A stretch of DNA of 64,000 nt from Candidatus Terasakiella magnetica (GTDB taxonomy: Bacteria > Pseudomonadota > Alphaproteobacteria > Rhodospirillales > Terasakiellaceae): assembly GCF_900093605.1 (NCBI RefSeq), contig NZ_FLYE01000044.1, forward strand, positions 181,097 to 245,096, written 5' to 3'. A model generated the notes under the pieces. That model made no database searches. It was not told the origin of the DNA and worked only from the letters and a program-made list of their open reading frames with translations. Numbering within the stretch: position 1 is the first letter of the stretch; each line of letters opens with the position of its first letter. Of this stretch, positions 54,973 through 64,000 are shown one piece after another. Position numbers and translations under genes: made by a program.

Positions 54973-55395
54973 TTAGCCGCGTTGTACGTTATTGAAACGC
55001 TCAAAGAAAGGCTCTGTTGCACGCAGCACACGGCGGCGCGTGACGATGCCAACAAGACGGCCATGATCCATAACCGGATACAAACGGAATGTCTTGTCAC
55101 GGAAAATCGCTGCTGTATCAATCAGCGTTGAATCTACATCAATAGTGTCCATTTCGGTCGTCATATATTGTTCAACGCTGCCTGGTGGGCGCTCGTTGTA
55201 GGATGCGTCAAGCACTACGCGCATACAGTCGGTTTCAGACAGAATGCCAACGAGTTTTTCGCGTTTATCAACAACCACAGCGGCTGGAATCTCTTTATGT
55301 GCCAGAACCTGAACAGCATGGTACATATTGTCTTCAGGGCTCAGCTTAACAAAGTCTGTAACCATGAAATCTTGTACACGCACCGTATGTAACAT
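54973..55395 (-). CDS. CBS-domain pair protein
   Basis: 140 residues made of two CBS repeats: VQDFMVTDFVKLSPEDNMYHAVQVL with GILSETDCMRVVLD, and YMTTEMDTIDVDSTLIDTAAIF with VGIVTRRRVLRA. Stand-alone CBS pairs bind adenosine nucleotides and act as energy or redox sensors. The following 56-residue membrane protein is closely linked. Ligand and target are unknown. Confidence 0.85.
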   Translation of the reverse strand: MLHTVRVQDFMVTDFVKLSPEDNMYHAVQVLAHKEIPAAVVVDKREKLVGILSETDCMRVVLDASYNERPPGSVEQYMTTEMDTIDVDSTLIDTAAIFRDKTFRLYPVMDHGRLVGIVTRRRVLRATEPFFERFNNVQRG

Positions 55396-55469
55396 TTAAT
55401 TATCTCCCTTAAATCGGATATTTATATTCCCTGACAAAACAGGAATGTTGTTAGGGTCTGGAGCAATCA

Positions 55470-56783
55470 TCAGGTTCCGTCGCCTTGTGAAAGTCGTAAT
55501 GGACGCAGGCCCAAGCGCAAACGGCATTGAACAGTCATCCAAATGGACAAGGCACACAAGGTCGCAGCCATCGACCAAGCAGCCCCATTAAAACCATAAG
55601 CGGGTACTAACAAAATGAACAGCAAAATTTCAACAAACAATGCAATAGCAATTGAAGTTACAACAATTTTGCGATTCCCCGAGAATTGTAAGAACGGTAC
55701 CGAGAAGCCCGCGACAAAATTTAAGTAATAAGCGCCCATTAAAATCAAAAGGCTAGAGTAACCCACTTTATATTCCGGTCCAAAGGCCGCAAGCAGCGCT
55801 TCGCCTTTGATGATAAAGACCAAAAGGGGGAGAAGCCCGCCCCACATGACAATATGCATGCTGGTGCCATAAAGCCTTTGCAGGTCATTGTGATCCTTGC
55901 GCTTTAAGGCTGGGCCAATGAAAGGCATGGTGATCAGGTTGACCGCCATATAAATAATCAGCAAGAAACGTGCGTGTTTCACCAAAATGGCATAAATCGC
56001 AACATCTTCTTCTTTACCAAGGATTTCACAGACGTAAAGCCCCATCTGTTCCATAGCAAGAAATAACACCGCTGCCATCATCATGGAAAATGATGCTGTA
56101 CTCCATTCGCGATATTCAAATTTTGAAACCGCTGCTTTCAGTGTGGAGGTAACTTTTTTTACCAGTACAACGGACTGAACAATCAAAACCAGCATAAAGC
56201 TAAGCGCAAAGACACCCACAAGGTCCCAATCACTGATATAGCCGTCTTGCGCCAGAAAGAAGCCGCCCGTCATGATCAATAAGGGCAGGCCGACACTTGT
56301 GGGGGCGGAGGCGGTGATGACATTGCGAAAGCCGCGCAAGGCTTTTGAGGTCAATAACCCCATGGAGACCACGGGCAGGGCGGCAAAGGCAAAGACGGAC
56401 GGATGGGCCGCCCAACCTTCAATACCCAGATGGGAAATAGCTAAGGCCCCTAAAGATATGAGGAGGCTGGAAAGTAAGACGGTGCAAAAACAGAAAATTA
56501 AAATGCCCTTGGCGCGGCGCCAATCGCGTTCTGCCAAATATTGCGGCAAGAACTGCATGAGGGCTTGATCAGTGCCCAGCAAAGCAATCATCGCCCCAAA
56601 GACCGCCATAGAAACCGCAACGGAATAATCACCAAGGTCCGCAGGTGCGAGCCATTGGCTTAAGGCAAGGTTTAACAGGTAATCAAGGGCAAACCCGCTA
56701 CAGGCTATAACAATTGATAGCCAGCTGCCGGAAAGAACGGCAGGGTCAAAATGATCAAATTTGCGGCGAAGACCGGCAAACAC
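55470..56783 (-). CDS. Polysaccharide/lipid flippase of the MOP superfamily
   Basis: 437 residues with about twelve to fourteen membrane helices. YLLNLALSQWLAPADLGDYSVAVSMAVFG near the start, seen in pieces, and ALKRKDHNDLQRLYGTS in the middle are typical of Wzx/polysaccharide transporter proteins. It likely flips a lipid-linked glycan across the inner membrane. No glycosyltransferase cluster surrounds it, so the substrate is unknown. Confidence 0.8.
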   Translation of the reverse strand: MFAGLRRKFDHFDPAVLSGSWLSIVIACSGFALDYLLNLALSQWLAPADLGDYSVAVSMAVFGAMIALLGTDQALMQFLPQYLAERDWRRAKGILIFCFCTVLLSSLLISLGALAISHLGIEGWAAHPSVFAFAALPVVSMGLLTSKALRGFRNVITASAPTSVGLPLLIMTGGFFLAQDGYISDWDLVGVFALSFMLVLIVQSVVLVKKVTSTLKAAVSKFEYREWSTASFSMMMAAVLFLAMEQMGLYVCEILGKEEDVAIYAILVKHARFLLIIYMAVNLITMPFIGPALKRKDHNDLQRLYGTSMHIVMWGGLLPLLVFIIKGEALLAAFGPEYKVGYSSLLILMGAYYLNFVAGFSVPFLQFSGNRKIVVTSIAIALFVEILLFILLVPAYGFNGAAWSMAATLCALSIWMTVQCRLRLGLRPLRLSQGDGT

Positions 56784-56816
56784 AGCTGCCTTCCTTTATT
56801 TTTTTAGGGCCTAAAA

Positions 56817-56862
56817 GCAACAAAACCACGTCGCTTAAAAAAGCGTCCGTGGCTTTGTTGTT
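56817..56862 (-). terminator. Terminator of the nqr operon
   Basis: CAACAAAACCACG...CGCTT pairs with AAGCG...CGTGGCTTTGTTG over 56818-56861 with a few mismatches and an A-rich loop. On the minus strand it is followed by TTTT. It closes nqrF. Confidence 0.75.
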
Positions 56863-56875
56863 TGTTATATGGCGA

Positions 56876-58093
56876 TTAACCGAAGTCGTCGAGCAGAATG
56901 TTTTCTCGCTCTACACCAAGGTCAAGCAGCATCTGAATAACAGAAGAGTTCATGATGGGTGGACCACAGAGATAATATTCACAATCTTCTGGGGCTGGGT
57001 GATCTTTAAGATACTCTTCCAACAGAACGTTGTGAATGAAGCCTGTGTAACCTTCCCAGTTATCCTCTGGCTGAGGATCAGAAAGGGCACAATGCCACTC
57101 AAAATTATCATTCTCTTCAGCCAAGCCATCGAAATCTTCAACGAAGAACATTTCTTTCACAGAACGTGCACCGTACCAGAAAGAGATTTTGCGTTTTGAT
57201 TTCAGACGTTTGAGCTGATCAAAGATGTGTGAACGCATTGGCGCCATACCGGCACCACCACCAACAAAGACCATTTCGTTATCGGTATCACGGGCGAAAA
57301 ACTCACCGTATGGACCGGAAATAGTTACTTTATCGCCAGGTTTCAGGTTCCAGATATATGTGGACATGATCCCTGGAGGAATACCTTCAGAACCCGGAGG
57401 AGGCGTTGCGATACGGACGTTAAGCATAACTTGGCCTTTTTCGTCCGGATAGTTCGCCATGGAATAAGCGCGCAAGCAATCTTCTTCTTGCTTGTGGCTG
57501 ATATCCCAGAACTTGAAGTGGTCCCAATCGCCACGATATTGTTCTTCAACATCAAAGTCTTTGAAGGAAATATCATATGGTGGTGATTCAATTTGAATAT
57601 AACCACCAGCGCGGAATGGCACGTCTTCACCTTCAGGCAGTTTAAAGATTGGACATTTAATGAAGGTTGCCACGTTTTCGTTGGACACCACTTCACATTC
57701 CCATTTCTTCACACCGAAGACTTCTTCAGGCACATCAATCTTCATGTCTTGCTTAACAGCAACCTGACAGGACAAACGACAACCCTCACGGGCTTCACGT
57801 TTGTTAACATGAGATTCTTCGGTTGGCAGAAGCGTTCCGCCACCTTCATGGACCTTAACAGTACATTGACCACAAGAGCCGCCACCGCCACAGGCAGAAG
57901 GAACAAACAGTCCGTTATCCGCCAATGTGGTCAGAAGCTTGCCACCCGGGGCAACTTCAATAGTTTTTTCGTCGTTGATCAGGATCGATACGTTCCCTGA
58001 TGGTACAAGCAACTTTCTGAATAACAGAATGATGACCACCAAAGCCAGTACGATGGCTGTGAAAACAACGACACCTGCTGTAAATTCTTGCAT
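56876..58093 (-). CDS. nqrF: Na+-NQR subunit F
   Basis: 405 residues. An N-terminal helix (about 7-28) anchors a 2Fe-2S domain with Cys68, Cys74, Cys77 and Cys109 ([11 protein letters not shown] and LSCQ), followed by FAD (RAYSMANYP) and NADH ([12 protein letters not shown]) binding domains. It takes electrons from NADH into the Na+-pumping complex. It is the last gene of nqrABCDEF. Confidence 0.96.
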   Translation of the reverse strand: MQEFTAGVVVFTAIVLALVVIILLFRKLLVPSGNVSILINDEKTIEVAPGGKLLTTLADNGLFVPSACGGGGSCGQCTVKVHEGGGTLLPTEESHVNKREAREGCRLSCQVAVKQDMKIDVPEEVFGVKKWECEVVSNENVATFIKCPIFKLPEGEDVPFRAGGYIQIESPPYDISFKDFDVEEQYRGDWDHFKFWDISHKQEEDCLRAYSMANYPDEKGQVMLNVRIATPPPGSEGIPPGIMSTYIWNLKPGDKVTISGPYGEFFARDTDNEMVFVGGGAGMAPMRSHIFDQLKRLKSKRKISFWYGARSVKEMFFVEDFDGLAEENDNFEWHCALSDPQPEDNWEGYTGFIHNVLLEEYLKDHPAPEDCEYYLCGPPIMNSSVIQMLLDLGVERENILLDDFG

Positions 58094-58121
58094 GGTTTTT
58101 ACCTCGTTTCTTTCTTCAGCC

Positions 58122-58730
58122 TTACAGCTTCACGCCTGAGAATGCCATGAAACCCATGGACATCAGGCCAGCTGTAATAAAGGTGATACCCAGTCCTTGC
58201 AGACCTTCTGGCACGTCACTGTATTTCAGTTTCTCACGTACACCAGCCATTGCCGTAATCGCCAATGCCCAACCGATACCGGAGCCGATACCGTATGTAA
58301 CAGATTCACCAAAGTTATAGTCACGTTCCACCATGAAGAGTGCACCACCAAGGATCGCACAGTTTACTGTGATCAATGGCAAGAACACGCCCAATGCGTG
58401 GTAAAGTGCTGGGAAGAATTTATCGAGGACCATTTCAAGGATCTGTACGATCGCGGCAATTACCCCGATGTAACAGATCAAACCAAGGAAACGCAGGTCA
58501 AGGTCTGGCATACCAAGCCAAGCCAACGCGCCTTCATTCAAGAAAAAGGACAAGATCAGGTTGTTGGCAGGCACTGTGATGGCTTGCACCACCACAACCG
58601 CAATACCAAGACCAAGTGCTGTTTCAATTTTCTTCGATACGGCAAGGAACGTACACATCCCCAAGAAGAAGGAAAGTGCCAGGTTCTCAATGAAAATCGA
58701 TTTTACAAATAAGCTAAGATAGACTTCCAT
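58122..58730 (-). CDS. nqrE: Na+-NQR subunit E
   Basis: 202 residues with six membrane helices. [22 protein letters not shown], seen in pieces, and INCAILGG-like [11 protein letters not shown] are family marks; the conserved Cys of each half helps hold an iron centre shared with NqrD. It sits two bases after nqrD. Confidence 0.95.
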   Translation of the reverse strand: MEVYLSLFVKSIFIENLALSFFLGMCTFLAVSKKIETALGLGIAVVVVQAITVPANNLILSFFLNEGALAWLGMPDLDLRFLGLICYIGVIAAIVQILEMVLDKFFPALYHALGVFLPLITVNCAILGGALFMVERDYNFGESVTYGIGSGIGWALAITAMAGVREKLKYSDVPEGLQGLGITFITAGLMSMGFMAFSGVKL

Positions 58731-58732
58731 GA

Positions 58733-59380
58733 TTAATACCTCGCCGGGAAGGAGATTTTAAAGTCACGTTCTTCAACTTGTGCCGTTTTGTAAGAGCGTA
58801 AAGCCCAAATCAAAAGACCAATGACGAAGAATGCACTTGGTGGCAGCAAGAGCAAACCGTTAGGAACATACCAGCCACCGTCATTCACGGTTGGCAAGAT
58901 TGTAATGCCCATCAGTTTACCGGCACCAAACAGTTCACGAATAACTGCAACGGAGATCAAGACCACACTGTAACCAAGACCGTTACCAATACCGTCAAGG
59001 AAACTCTTAACGGGTGGGTTGGACATTGCAAATGCTTCTGCGCGGCCCATAACGATACAGTTTGTGATGATCAGACCCACAAATACAGACAGCGTTTTAC
59101 TGACTTCATATGCGTAAGCCTTAAGCAGTTGGTCAACAACGATTACCAGTGAGGCAATAATAACCATCTGTGCGATGATACGAATGCTGCTGGGGATCTG
59201 GTTGCGGATACAACTAATCAGGAAGTTGGAAGATGCAACAACCGATGTCAGCGCAACACACATGATTAACGATACGGTTAATGATGATGTCACCGCCAAT
59301 GCAGAACAGATACCCAGTACCTGCAGCATAATCGGGTTGTTATCGAGTAATGGGTCCCTAAGGACGTTATCTTTCGCCAT
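58733..59380 (-). CDS. nqrD: Na+-NQR subunit D
   Basis: 215 residues with six membrane helices. [23 protein letters not shown] at the N-terminus, seen in pieces, and [17 protein letters not shown] mark NqrD. Together with NqrE it forms the inverted membrane pair that spans the electron path. Confidence 0.95.
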   Translation of the reverse strand: MAKDNVLRDPLLDNNPIMLQVLGICSALAVTSSLTVSLIMCVALTSVVASSNFLISCIRNQIPSSIRIIAQMVIIASLVIVVDQLLKAYAYEVSKTLSVFVGLIITNCIVMGRAEAFAMSNPPVKSFLDGIGNGLGYSVVLISVAVIRELFGAGKLMGITILPTVNDGGWYVPNGLLLLPPSAFFVIGLLIWALRSYKTAQVEERDFKISFPARY

Positions 59381-59389
59381 CTCTGCCCC

Positions 59390-60166
59390 CTATTGTTTAA
59401 TGTTACGCAAGAAAGGACCAAAGCCTTTCTCACCGACCCAGAACTGAACAAGGTTGTGTACACCAACGCTGGTTAGTGTCGCACCCGCAAGCGCGTCAAC
59501 CTGATGATCGCCAGAAGCCACACCCTTAACGACGGAGATTTTTACATCACCAGAGGTGTCATAGAGCTTTTTATCAGCCCATAGACCACGCCATTTTGGG
59601 TTATCAACTTCACCACCCAGACCGGGTGTTTCTGCATGTTCATAAAACTGCAGGCCAGAAACGGTGTTCAGATCAGGTTTCAAAGCAACAAAACCGTATA
59701 ATGTTGACCACAGACCATATCCATGGACTGGCAAGATCATCTTTTTCAGCTCATCGCCTTCTTTAACCAGATAAACACTGGCAAGGTTGGCTTGACGCTT
59801 GATGCTTGCAATATCATCAGCTACAGGCAGAGTTTTGCTTTGTGCCGGGTCTTTAGCTGCTTTGCGTTGGTCATAGGTCACTGCATTAGCGGCATCACTA
59901 TATTGACCTGTAGACATGTCAACCAGACGCGGTTCGATCTTGCTTGAGAAAGCAGTTTCGATATCTGCGCCATCTTCATAAAGGCCGGCAACTTGAAGAA
60001 TAATCTTCTTTTTCGCCAAGCTTTTATTCAGTTCTTGTGTTGGTTTTAGCATAACGGCTGCTGCCGATACCGCGATAGAGGCGATAAGGCTCAGCGCAAC
60101 GGCAACGATAATTGTACGTACCGGTGTTTCAGCAGGAGCTGTTGCATTTTCTTCGTTATCAGACAT
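59390..60166 (-). CDS. nqrC: Na+-NQR subunit C
   Basis: 258 residues with one N-terminal helix (about 18-40). The covalent FMN site is DALAGATLTS with Thr230; the usual motif has Ser where Ala227 stands, and the threonine is intact. ApbE attaches the flavin. It overlaps the end of nqrB by eight bases. Confidence 0.95.
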   Translation of the reverse strand: MSDNEENATAPAETPVRTIIVAVALSLIASIAVSAAAVMLKPTQELNKSLAKKKIILQVAGLYEDGADIETAFSSKIEPRLVDMSTGQYSDAANAVTYDQRKAAKDPAQSKTLPVADDIASIKRQANLASVYLVKEGDELKKMILPVHGYGLWSTLYGFVALKPDLNTVSGLQFYEHAETPGLGGEVDNPKWRGLWADKKLYDTSGDVKISVVKGVASGDHQVDALAGATLTSVGVHNLVQFWVGEKGFGPFLRNIKQ

Positions 60167-61367
60167 TGCGACTCAGCCTCCGTTTGATATTCGCTTTAAC
60201 AACAAAGTGGTCAATGAGTGGCGCAAAGATGTTACCGAACAGAATCGCCAGCATCATCCCTTCAGGGAAGGCCGGGTTAACCACACGGATCAAAACAACC
60301 ATCACACCGATCAACGCACCATATACCCAGCGACCTTTGTTGGTCATCGCGCCTGAAACAGGCTCAGTTACCATAAAGATCAAACCAAAGGCATACCCAC
60401 CAATGACCAGATGCCAATACCATGGCATACCAAACATTGGGTTGGTGTCACTACCGATTGAATTGAACAGGAAGCTTGTCGCGATCATACCGATCAAACA
60501 ACCTGCAATCAGGCGATAGTTTGCAATTTTACTGAAGATCAGGAACGCACCACCGATGAAACAGGCCAAAGCAGACGTTTCACCAAGCGAACCTGGGATA
60601 AAGCCCAAGAATGCATCCATCCAAGTAATGCCAGCCTCAGGAAGGGCCGCAAAGCCTTTCTCATTGGCAATGCTCAGTGCTGTAGCACCAGAATAGCCAT
60701 CAACAGGCACCCAAACCGCATCGCCAGATTGGCTTGCAGGATAGGCAAAATACAAGAACGCACGACCAACAAGTGCCGGGTTCAGGAAGTTTTTACCTGT
60801 ACCACCAAAGACTTCTTTACCAATGACAACACCAAAGGAAATCCCCAAGGCCACCTGCCACAATGGTGTGGTTGGCGGAAGGATTAGGGTGTAAAGCATT
60901 GATGTTACAAGGAAACCTTCGTTTACTTCGTGCTTGCGCACAACTGCAAACAACACTTCCCAAACACCACCAACGGCAAGCGTGACGATGTAAATCGGCA
61001 AGAAGTATAAAAGCCCGTGGAACATATTGGCAAACATGCTGTTTGGATCAACACTCACACCTAAGGTGCTGAGGATCATACCGCGCAGATCGTCCTGAGG
61101 GACGCCGCCAAATTGTTGCAAGGCTGTGTTTGCTTGCAGGCCTGTATTATACCAGGCAAATAAAATACATGGGATTGCAGCCACAACCACGTAACTCATC
61201 ATACGTTTAAGATCCATATGATCACGTGCGTGTGGTGCTTTGTATGTCACATCTTTCGGGGAATAAAGGAAAGTATCAACCATCTCGTAGAGGGCATAAT
61301 ACTTTTCATACTTTCCACCGACATCAAAATGATGATGCATACTGTCGAAGAATTTACGGAGCCCCAA
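60159..61367 (-). CDS. nqrB: Na+-NQR subunit B
   Basis: 402 residues with about ten membrane helices. The covalent FMN threonine lies in DGYSGATALS as Thr229, and GKNFLNPALVGRAFLYFAYP is diagnostic. NqrB carries FMN and riboflavin and forms much of the Na+ channel. It begins three bases after nqrA ends. Confidence 0.96.
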   Translation of the reverse strand: MGLRKFFDSMHHHFDVGGKYEKYYALYEMVDTFLYSPKDVTYKAPHARDHMDLKRMMSYVVVAAIPCILFAWYNTGLQANTALQQFGGVPQDDLRGMILSTLGVSVDPNSMFANMFHGLLYFLPIYIVTLAVGGVWEVLFAVVRKHEVNEGFLVTSMLYTLILPPTTPLWQVALGISFGVVIGKEVFGGTGKNFLNPALVGRAFLYFAYPASQSGDAVWVPVDGYSGATALSIANEKGFAALPEAGITWMDAFLGFIPGSLGETSALACFIGGAFLIFSKIANYRLIAGCLIGMIATSFLFNSIGSDTNPMFGMPWYWHLVIGGYAFGLIFMVTEPVSGAMTNKGRWVYGALIGVMVVLIRVVNPAFPEGMMLAILFGNIFAPLIDHFVVKANIKRRLSRNV

Positions 61368-61369
61368 GA

Positions 61370-62713
61370 TTAGCCCTCCTTCTCGATCTTAGTGAGGTTC
61401 TCTCTGAGCGCTTCACCATAGTTATATTTACTATGACAAACAAAGCTACATAGGGAGAGATCTTCCTCATCCAATTCTAATGCGCCAAGCGCTTGCGCAC
61501 TGTCGGTATCCATCACCAACAAGGCACGCAACAATTGCGTTGGCAGAACATCCAATGGCACAACAGCTTCATAGGTTCCGATCGGCACCATCGCACGGTA
61601 GCTACCGTTACGGTTGGTGGTCAGATTGAAGAGTCTGCTGGGTGTCAAAGCAGAAAGATTGACACGTGCAAAGGAGAACTTATCGAATTTCGGGATTAAC
61701 CACCCCAGAATTTCACGATCGCGTCCTTCATGCAGAACCGTTACCTGTGTGTGGTAACGCCCAAGGAAAGAGAAGCTATCTTCGGCATTGTCACCTGATA
61801 GAAGTGAGCCGGAAATGACACGACAATCATCAAAGTTCAGCTCATCAGCTGTTAGTTCTTGCAGGTTGGCACCAATACGTGTGCGCACCAAACGCGGTTT
61901 TTTCACCCCTGGACCAGCCAGAGAAACCACACGGTTTGGCGAACGCTCACCATTGATGAACAATTTACCAATGGAAATCACATCCTGATAATTGATCGTC
62001 CAAACAGACTTTTCAGAACTTACCGGATCCAAGAAATGGATGTGAGTTCCTGCATTACCTGCTGGGTGCGGACCTTCGAAATCTTCAAAACGAACATTTT
62101 CAATGTCAGCGCCCGGCATATCGCCACCGGGGTACTTACAAACATATGTCGGTCCCTCAGTCAGCTTTGAAATCAGCGCAAGACCATTGTAAAAGTCTTC
62201 TTTGGCGTCATTGATAATCACGCTTGCATCAGCTGCCAGCGGGTTACTATCCATGGCCGTTACGAAAATCGAGCGCGGTGTATCTGATGAATGCGGCACC
62301 TTGCTGTAAGGGCGTGTACGAAAACATGTCCAGCCCCCAGAAGATGTCAACTGTTCGCGGATTTTCTCCACGGACAAACCTGCCAACTCTTCTGGCTTAT
62401 GTTTGTCAAACTGAACAGCTTGTTCGTCTTCATCTAGTTCAATCACGACCGATTCGAGCACACGACGGTGCCCACGGTTGATGGCAACAACTTTACCACC
62501 GCCCGGAGACGCATACGTAATATCGGGACATTGTTTATCAACAAACAATGCCTGACCACGTTTTACCTGATCACCCACAGCCACCTTCATAGAAGGTTTA
62601 ATCCAGCCAAAGTTGGGCCCTAATAGGGCAACCGTCTTAACGGGATTGCCATCGTAAATCTGTTGCTCCGGGGCCCCGATGATCGGGACATCCAAGCCCT
62701 TTTTAATTCTCAT
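61370..62713 (-). CDS. nqrA: Na+-NQR subunit A
   Basis: 447 residues. [17 protein letters not shown] at the start and [19 protein letters not shown] early in the protein identify NqrA, the soluble subunit tied to ubiquinone binding. It heads the operon nqrABCDEF. ATG 62713 is preferred over a TTG at 62719. A small hairpin (62738-62756) lies just upstream. Confidence 0.96.
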   Translation of the reverse strand: MRIKKGLDVPIIGAPEQQIYDGNPVKTVALLGPNFGWIKPSMKVAVGDQVKRGQALFVDKQCPDITYASPGGGKVVAINRGHRRVLESVVIELDEDEQAVQFDKHKPEELAGLSVEKIREQLTSSGGWTCFRTRPYSKVPHSSDTPRSIFVTAMDSNPLAADASVIINDAKEDFYNGLALISKLTEGPTYVCKYPGGDMPGADIENVRFEDFEGPHPAGNAGTHIHFLDPVSSEKSVWTINYQDVISIGKLFINGERSPNRVVSLAGPGVKKPRLVRTRIGANLQELTADELNFDDCRVISGSLLSGDNAEDSFSFLGRYHTQVTVLHEGRDREILGWLIPKFDKFSFARVNLSALTPSRLFNLTTNRNGSYRAMVPIGTYEAVVPLDVLPTQLLRALLVMDTDSAQALGALELDEEDLSLCSFVCHSKYNYGEALRENLTKIEKEG

Positions 62714-63072
62714 CCCCAAACTCTATCCCTCTTCTAGCTTCGCATTATCTGCGAAGGGACAAACTCAAGCCCTTATCTAAAAGGATATTAGACAAAGGCG
62801 AAACGTACACCGAGTAACACAGAATAGGGCGCGGTGCAATTGTCATATTGACTTTTATTGGTAAGACCTTATCTAGGTTTTCCGGTGTTTTTCACACTTT
62901 TTTCGAACTGTTTTAAACTCAATTCCTGCATTTCTATAGGCAAGCAAGCGATTCGGCTACCCACCCATTAAAAAGAGCGAGCATTAAGTCATCTTATGTG
63001 TGATAAAAATGGAAAATTGGTGATACCGATTAGAAACAAAAAAAGCGACTTAGAAAATCGCTTTTTTACAGA
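62714..63072. promoter_or_regulatory. nqr operon upstream region
   Basis: About 359 bases with no open frame. A 7-bp hairpin CTTCGCA/TGCGAAG (62738-62756) lies 25 bases before nqrA and could affect its translation. The rest is probably the nqr promoter; TATA-like and TTGAC-like hexamers occur near 62840-62900 but none can be assigned with confidence. The right end holds the nqrM terminator. Confidence 0.5.
63038..63067. terminator. Terminator of nqrM
   Basis: AAAAAAAGCGA (63038-63048) pairs with TCGCTTTTTT (63058-63067), a symmetric terminator with T runs both ways. Confidence 0.88.
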
Positions 63073-63294
63073 TCAATGTTCGGCTTCTTCAACGCCCATG
63101 CGCTCACGCAATTTGCGTTGATAGCAACTATTTGGGTCGTGGGGACGTTTGCACACCACGCAATGGTCGGCATCACTAATGGCATTGAGCCCGCCACAGC
63201 TTCCCTGAATGGGTTTGCGCTTAAACATCACGCCAACTGCCATACCTGCAACAACAAGAATGATAACGCCGAAAGCCAGTAAAAATTGTTCCAT
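63073..63294 (-). CDS. nqrM: Na+-NQR maturation protein NqrM
   Basis: 73 residues. One membrane helix (about 4-23) is followed by SCGG with Cys33, CVVC with Cys45 and Cys48, and Cys57. NqrM is needed for assembly of the iron centre between NqrD and NqrE. It is placed between apbE and nqrA, all on the same strand, with its own terminator. Confidence 0.92.
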   Translation of the reverse strand: MEQFLLAFGVIILVVAGMAVGVMFKRKPIQGSCGGLNAISDADHCVVCKRPHDPNSCYQRKLRERMGVEEAEH

Positions 63295-63330
63295 AATGTA
63301 TTCTCCTAACTTTTAGGCCTTGTTGTATGC

Positions 63331-64000
63331 CTATTGTACCTTATTTTCATACGTTTCGAAATGAGAAGAGCGTTTTTCAACGAATCCCTCGCCATCGCGA
63401 ATGAGGAAAAAAGCGGCAATGCCATGCTGTTCTGCCAAAGCCGGACCCTCAACTTCTCCCAGTGCCAGCAGGGCTGTTGCCAAACCATCTGCTTGCATGG
63501 CGCTTTTACTTAAGACGCTGACCGATGCAAGCCTATGTGCGACAGGCCGCCCCGTTCTGGGATCGATAATATGGGTATAGCGCTTACCGTCTCTTTCAAA
63601 AAAGTTCCGGTAATCTCCCGATGTTGCCATGCCTGCCCCGTTAATCGCCACAATACGATGCACAGAACGGCTGGTCACATCCGGTTTTTCAATCGCTATT
63701 TTCCAAGGCTCGCGCCGAACGTTGGTGCCTTTTACTCGCAAATCACCCCCGATTTCAACCATGTAATTTTCAATTCCCTGACTTTCCAGATAATCAGCTA
63801 ATTGATCAATCCCAAAGCCTTTGGCAATGGCAGATAGATTTATGGTCACATCAGGATGGCTTTTGCGCAGGGCAGGCGGTGCTGCTTGAAATGCGATTTT
63901 ATCATGGCCAATTGAGGCCAGCGCTGTTCTAATTTCTTGATCTGAGGGTGTTTTCTTTGTTGGGCTACGGGTGGAAAATCCCCACAGTTTGATCAGGGGT
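63331..64000 (-). CDS. apbE: FAD:protein FMN transferase, 5' end outside the window
   Basis: The frame is open from the stop at 63331 to the window end, so the start lies beyond 64000. Visible are the conserved NLSAIAKGFGID segment, YMVEIGGDLRVKG, the metal-binding HIIDPRTGRPV, and SVLSKSAMQADGLATALLALG. ApbE transfers FMN from FAD to threonines of NqrB and NqrC. It is directly upstream of nqrM. Confidence 0.93.
   Translation of the reverse strand, partial: PLIKLWGFSTRSPTKKTPSDQEIRTALASIGHDKIAFQAAPPALRKSHPDVTINLSAIAKGFGIDQLADYLESQGIENYMVEIGGDLRVKGTNVRREPWKIAIEKPDVTSRSVHRIVAINGAGMATSGDYRNFFERDGKRYTHIIDPRTGRPVAHRLASVSVLSKSAMQADGLATALLALGEVEGPALAEQHGIAAFFLIRDGEGFVEKRSSHFETYENKVQ

Noticed and set aside
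55396-55578. 60-codon minus-strand frame between the CBS and flippase genes
   Set aside because: It overlaps the flippase end out of frame and has no start signal; treated as noise.

Overview
The window reads as chromosome of a moderately AT-rich alphaproteobacterium, probably a marine Rhodospirillales-type organism (inference). Supporting signs are a class I lysyl-tRNA synthetase, COQ7-type ubiquinone hydroxylase, an alpha-type phosphoserine aminotransferase, a D-3-hydroxybutyrate dehydrogenase, a complete periplasmic Sox system and an Na+-translocating NADH:quinone reductase. No species-specific marker was found.

Region 1-33 kb is mostly housekeeping and signalling. It holds bdhA, an alpha/beta hydrolase, rnpB, an AmpD-like amidase coupled to a LysR regulator, a large MHYT hybrid kinase, coq7-dsbB-yqaA, tRNA-Leu(CAA) enclosed by a terminator-like helix, an NnrS membrane protein, an MFS carrier, purB, serC, a frameshifted FAD oxidoreductase, an OmpR regulator, msrA, queG, thyA-folA, a cache/PAS/GGDEF protein, class I lysK, a DinG-type helicase and a HAMP/PAS hybrid kinase.

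Region 33.4-49.6 kb is a sulfur-oxidation island. The order is fccA-fccB, a tetraheme NapC/NirT protein, a secreted tetraheme protein made of two copies of a 200-residue module, a YqeB-like molybdenum-enzyme accessory protein, soxXYZABCD, a SoxS-like thioredoxin, a periplasmic DsrE-like protein, soxW and an HD-GYP response regulator. A CcdA/SoxV membrane protein follows on the other strand, then a secreted hydrolase and a secreted rhodanese. FccAB should oxidise sulfide. SoxXA, SoxYZ, SoxB and SoxCD should oxidise thiosulfate on the SoxY carrier cysteine. SoxV, SoxW and SoxS should supply reductant to the periplasm. No SoxR-type repressor is present. The island carries several intercistronic hairpins and a shared AT-rich element ahead of soxX and the hydrolase gene. 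The NapC-type and duplicated cytochromes plus the YqeB-like protein are the least explained part of the window.

Region 49.6-64 kb holds another hybrid kinase, a metallo-beta-lactamase protein fused to two cyclic-nucleotide-binding-like domains, a CBS-domain protein coupled to a tiny membrane protein, a polysaccharide flippase and nqrABCDEF. Upstream of nqrA on the same strand are the maturation genes nqrM and apbE, the latter cut by the window end.
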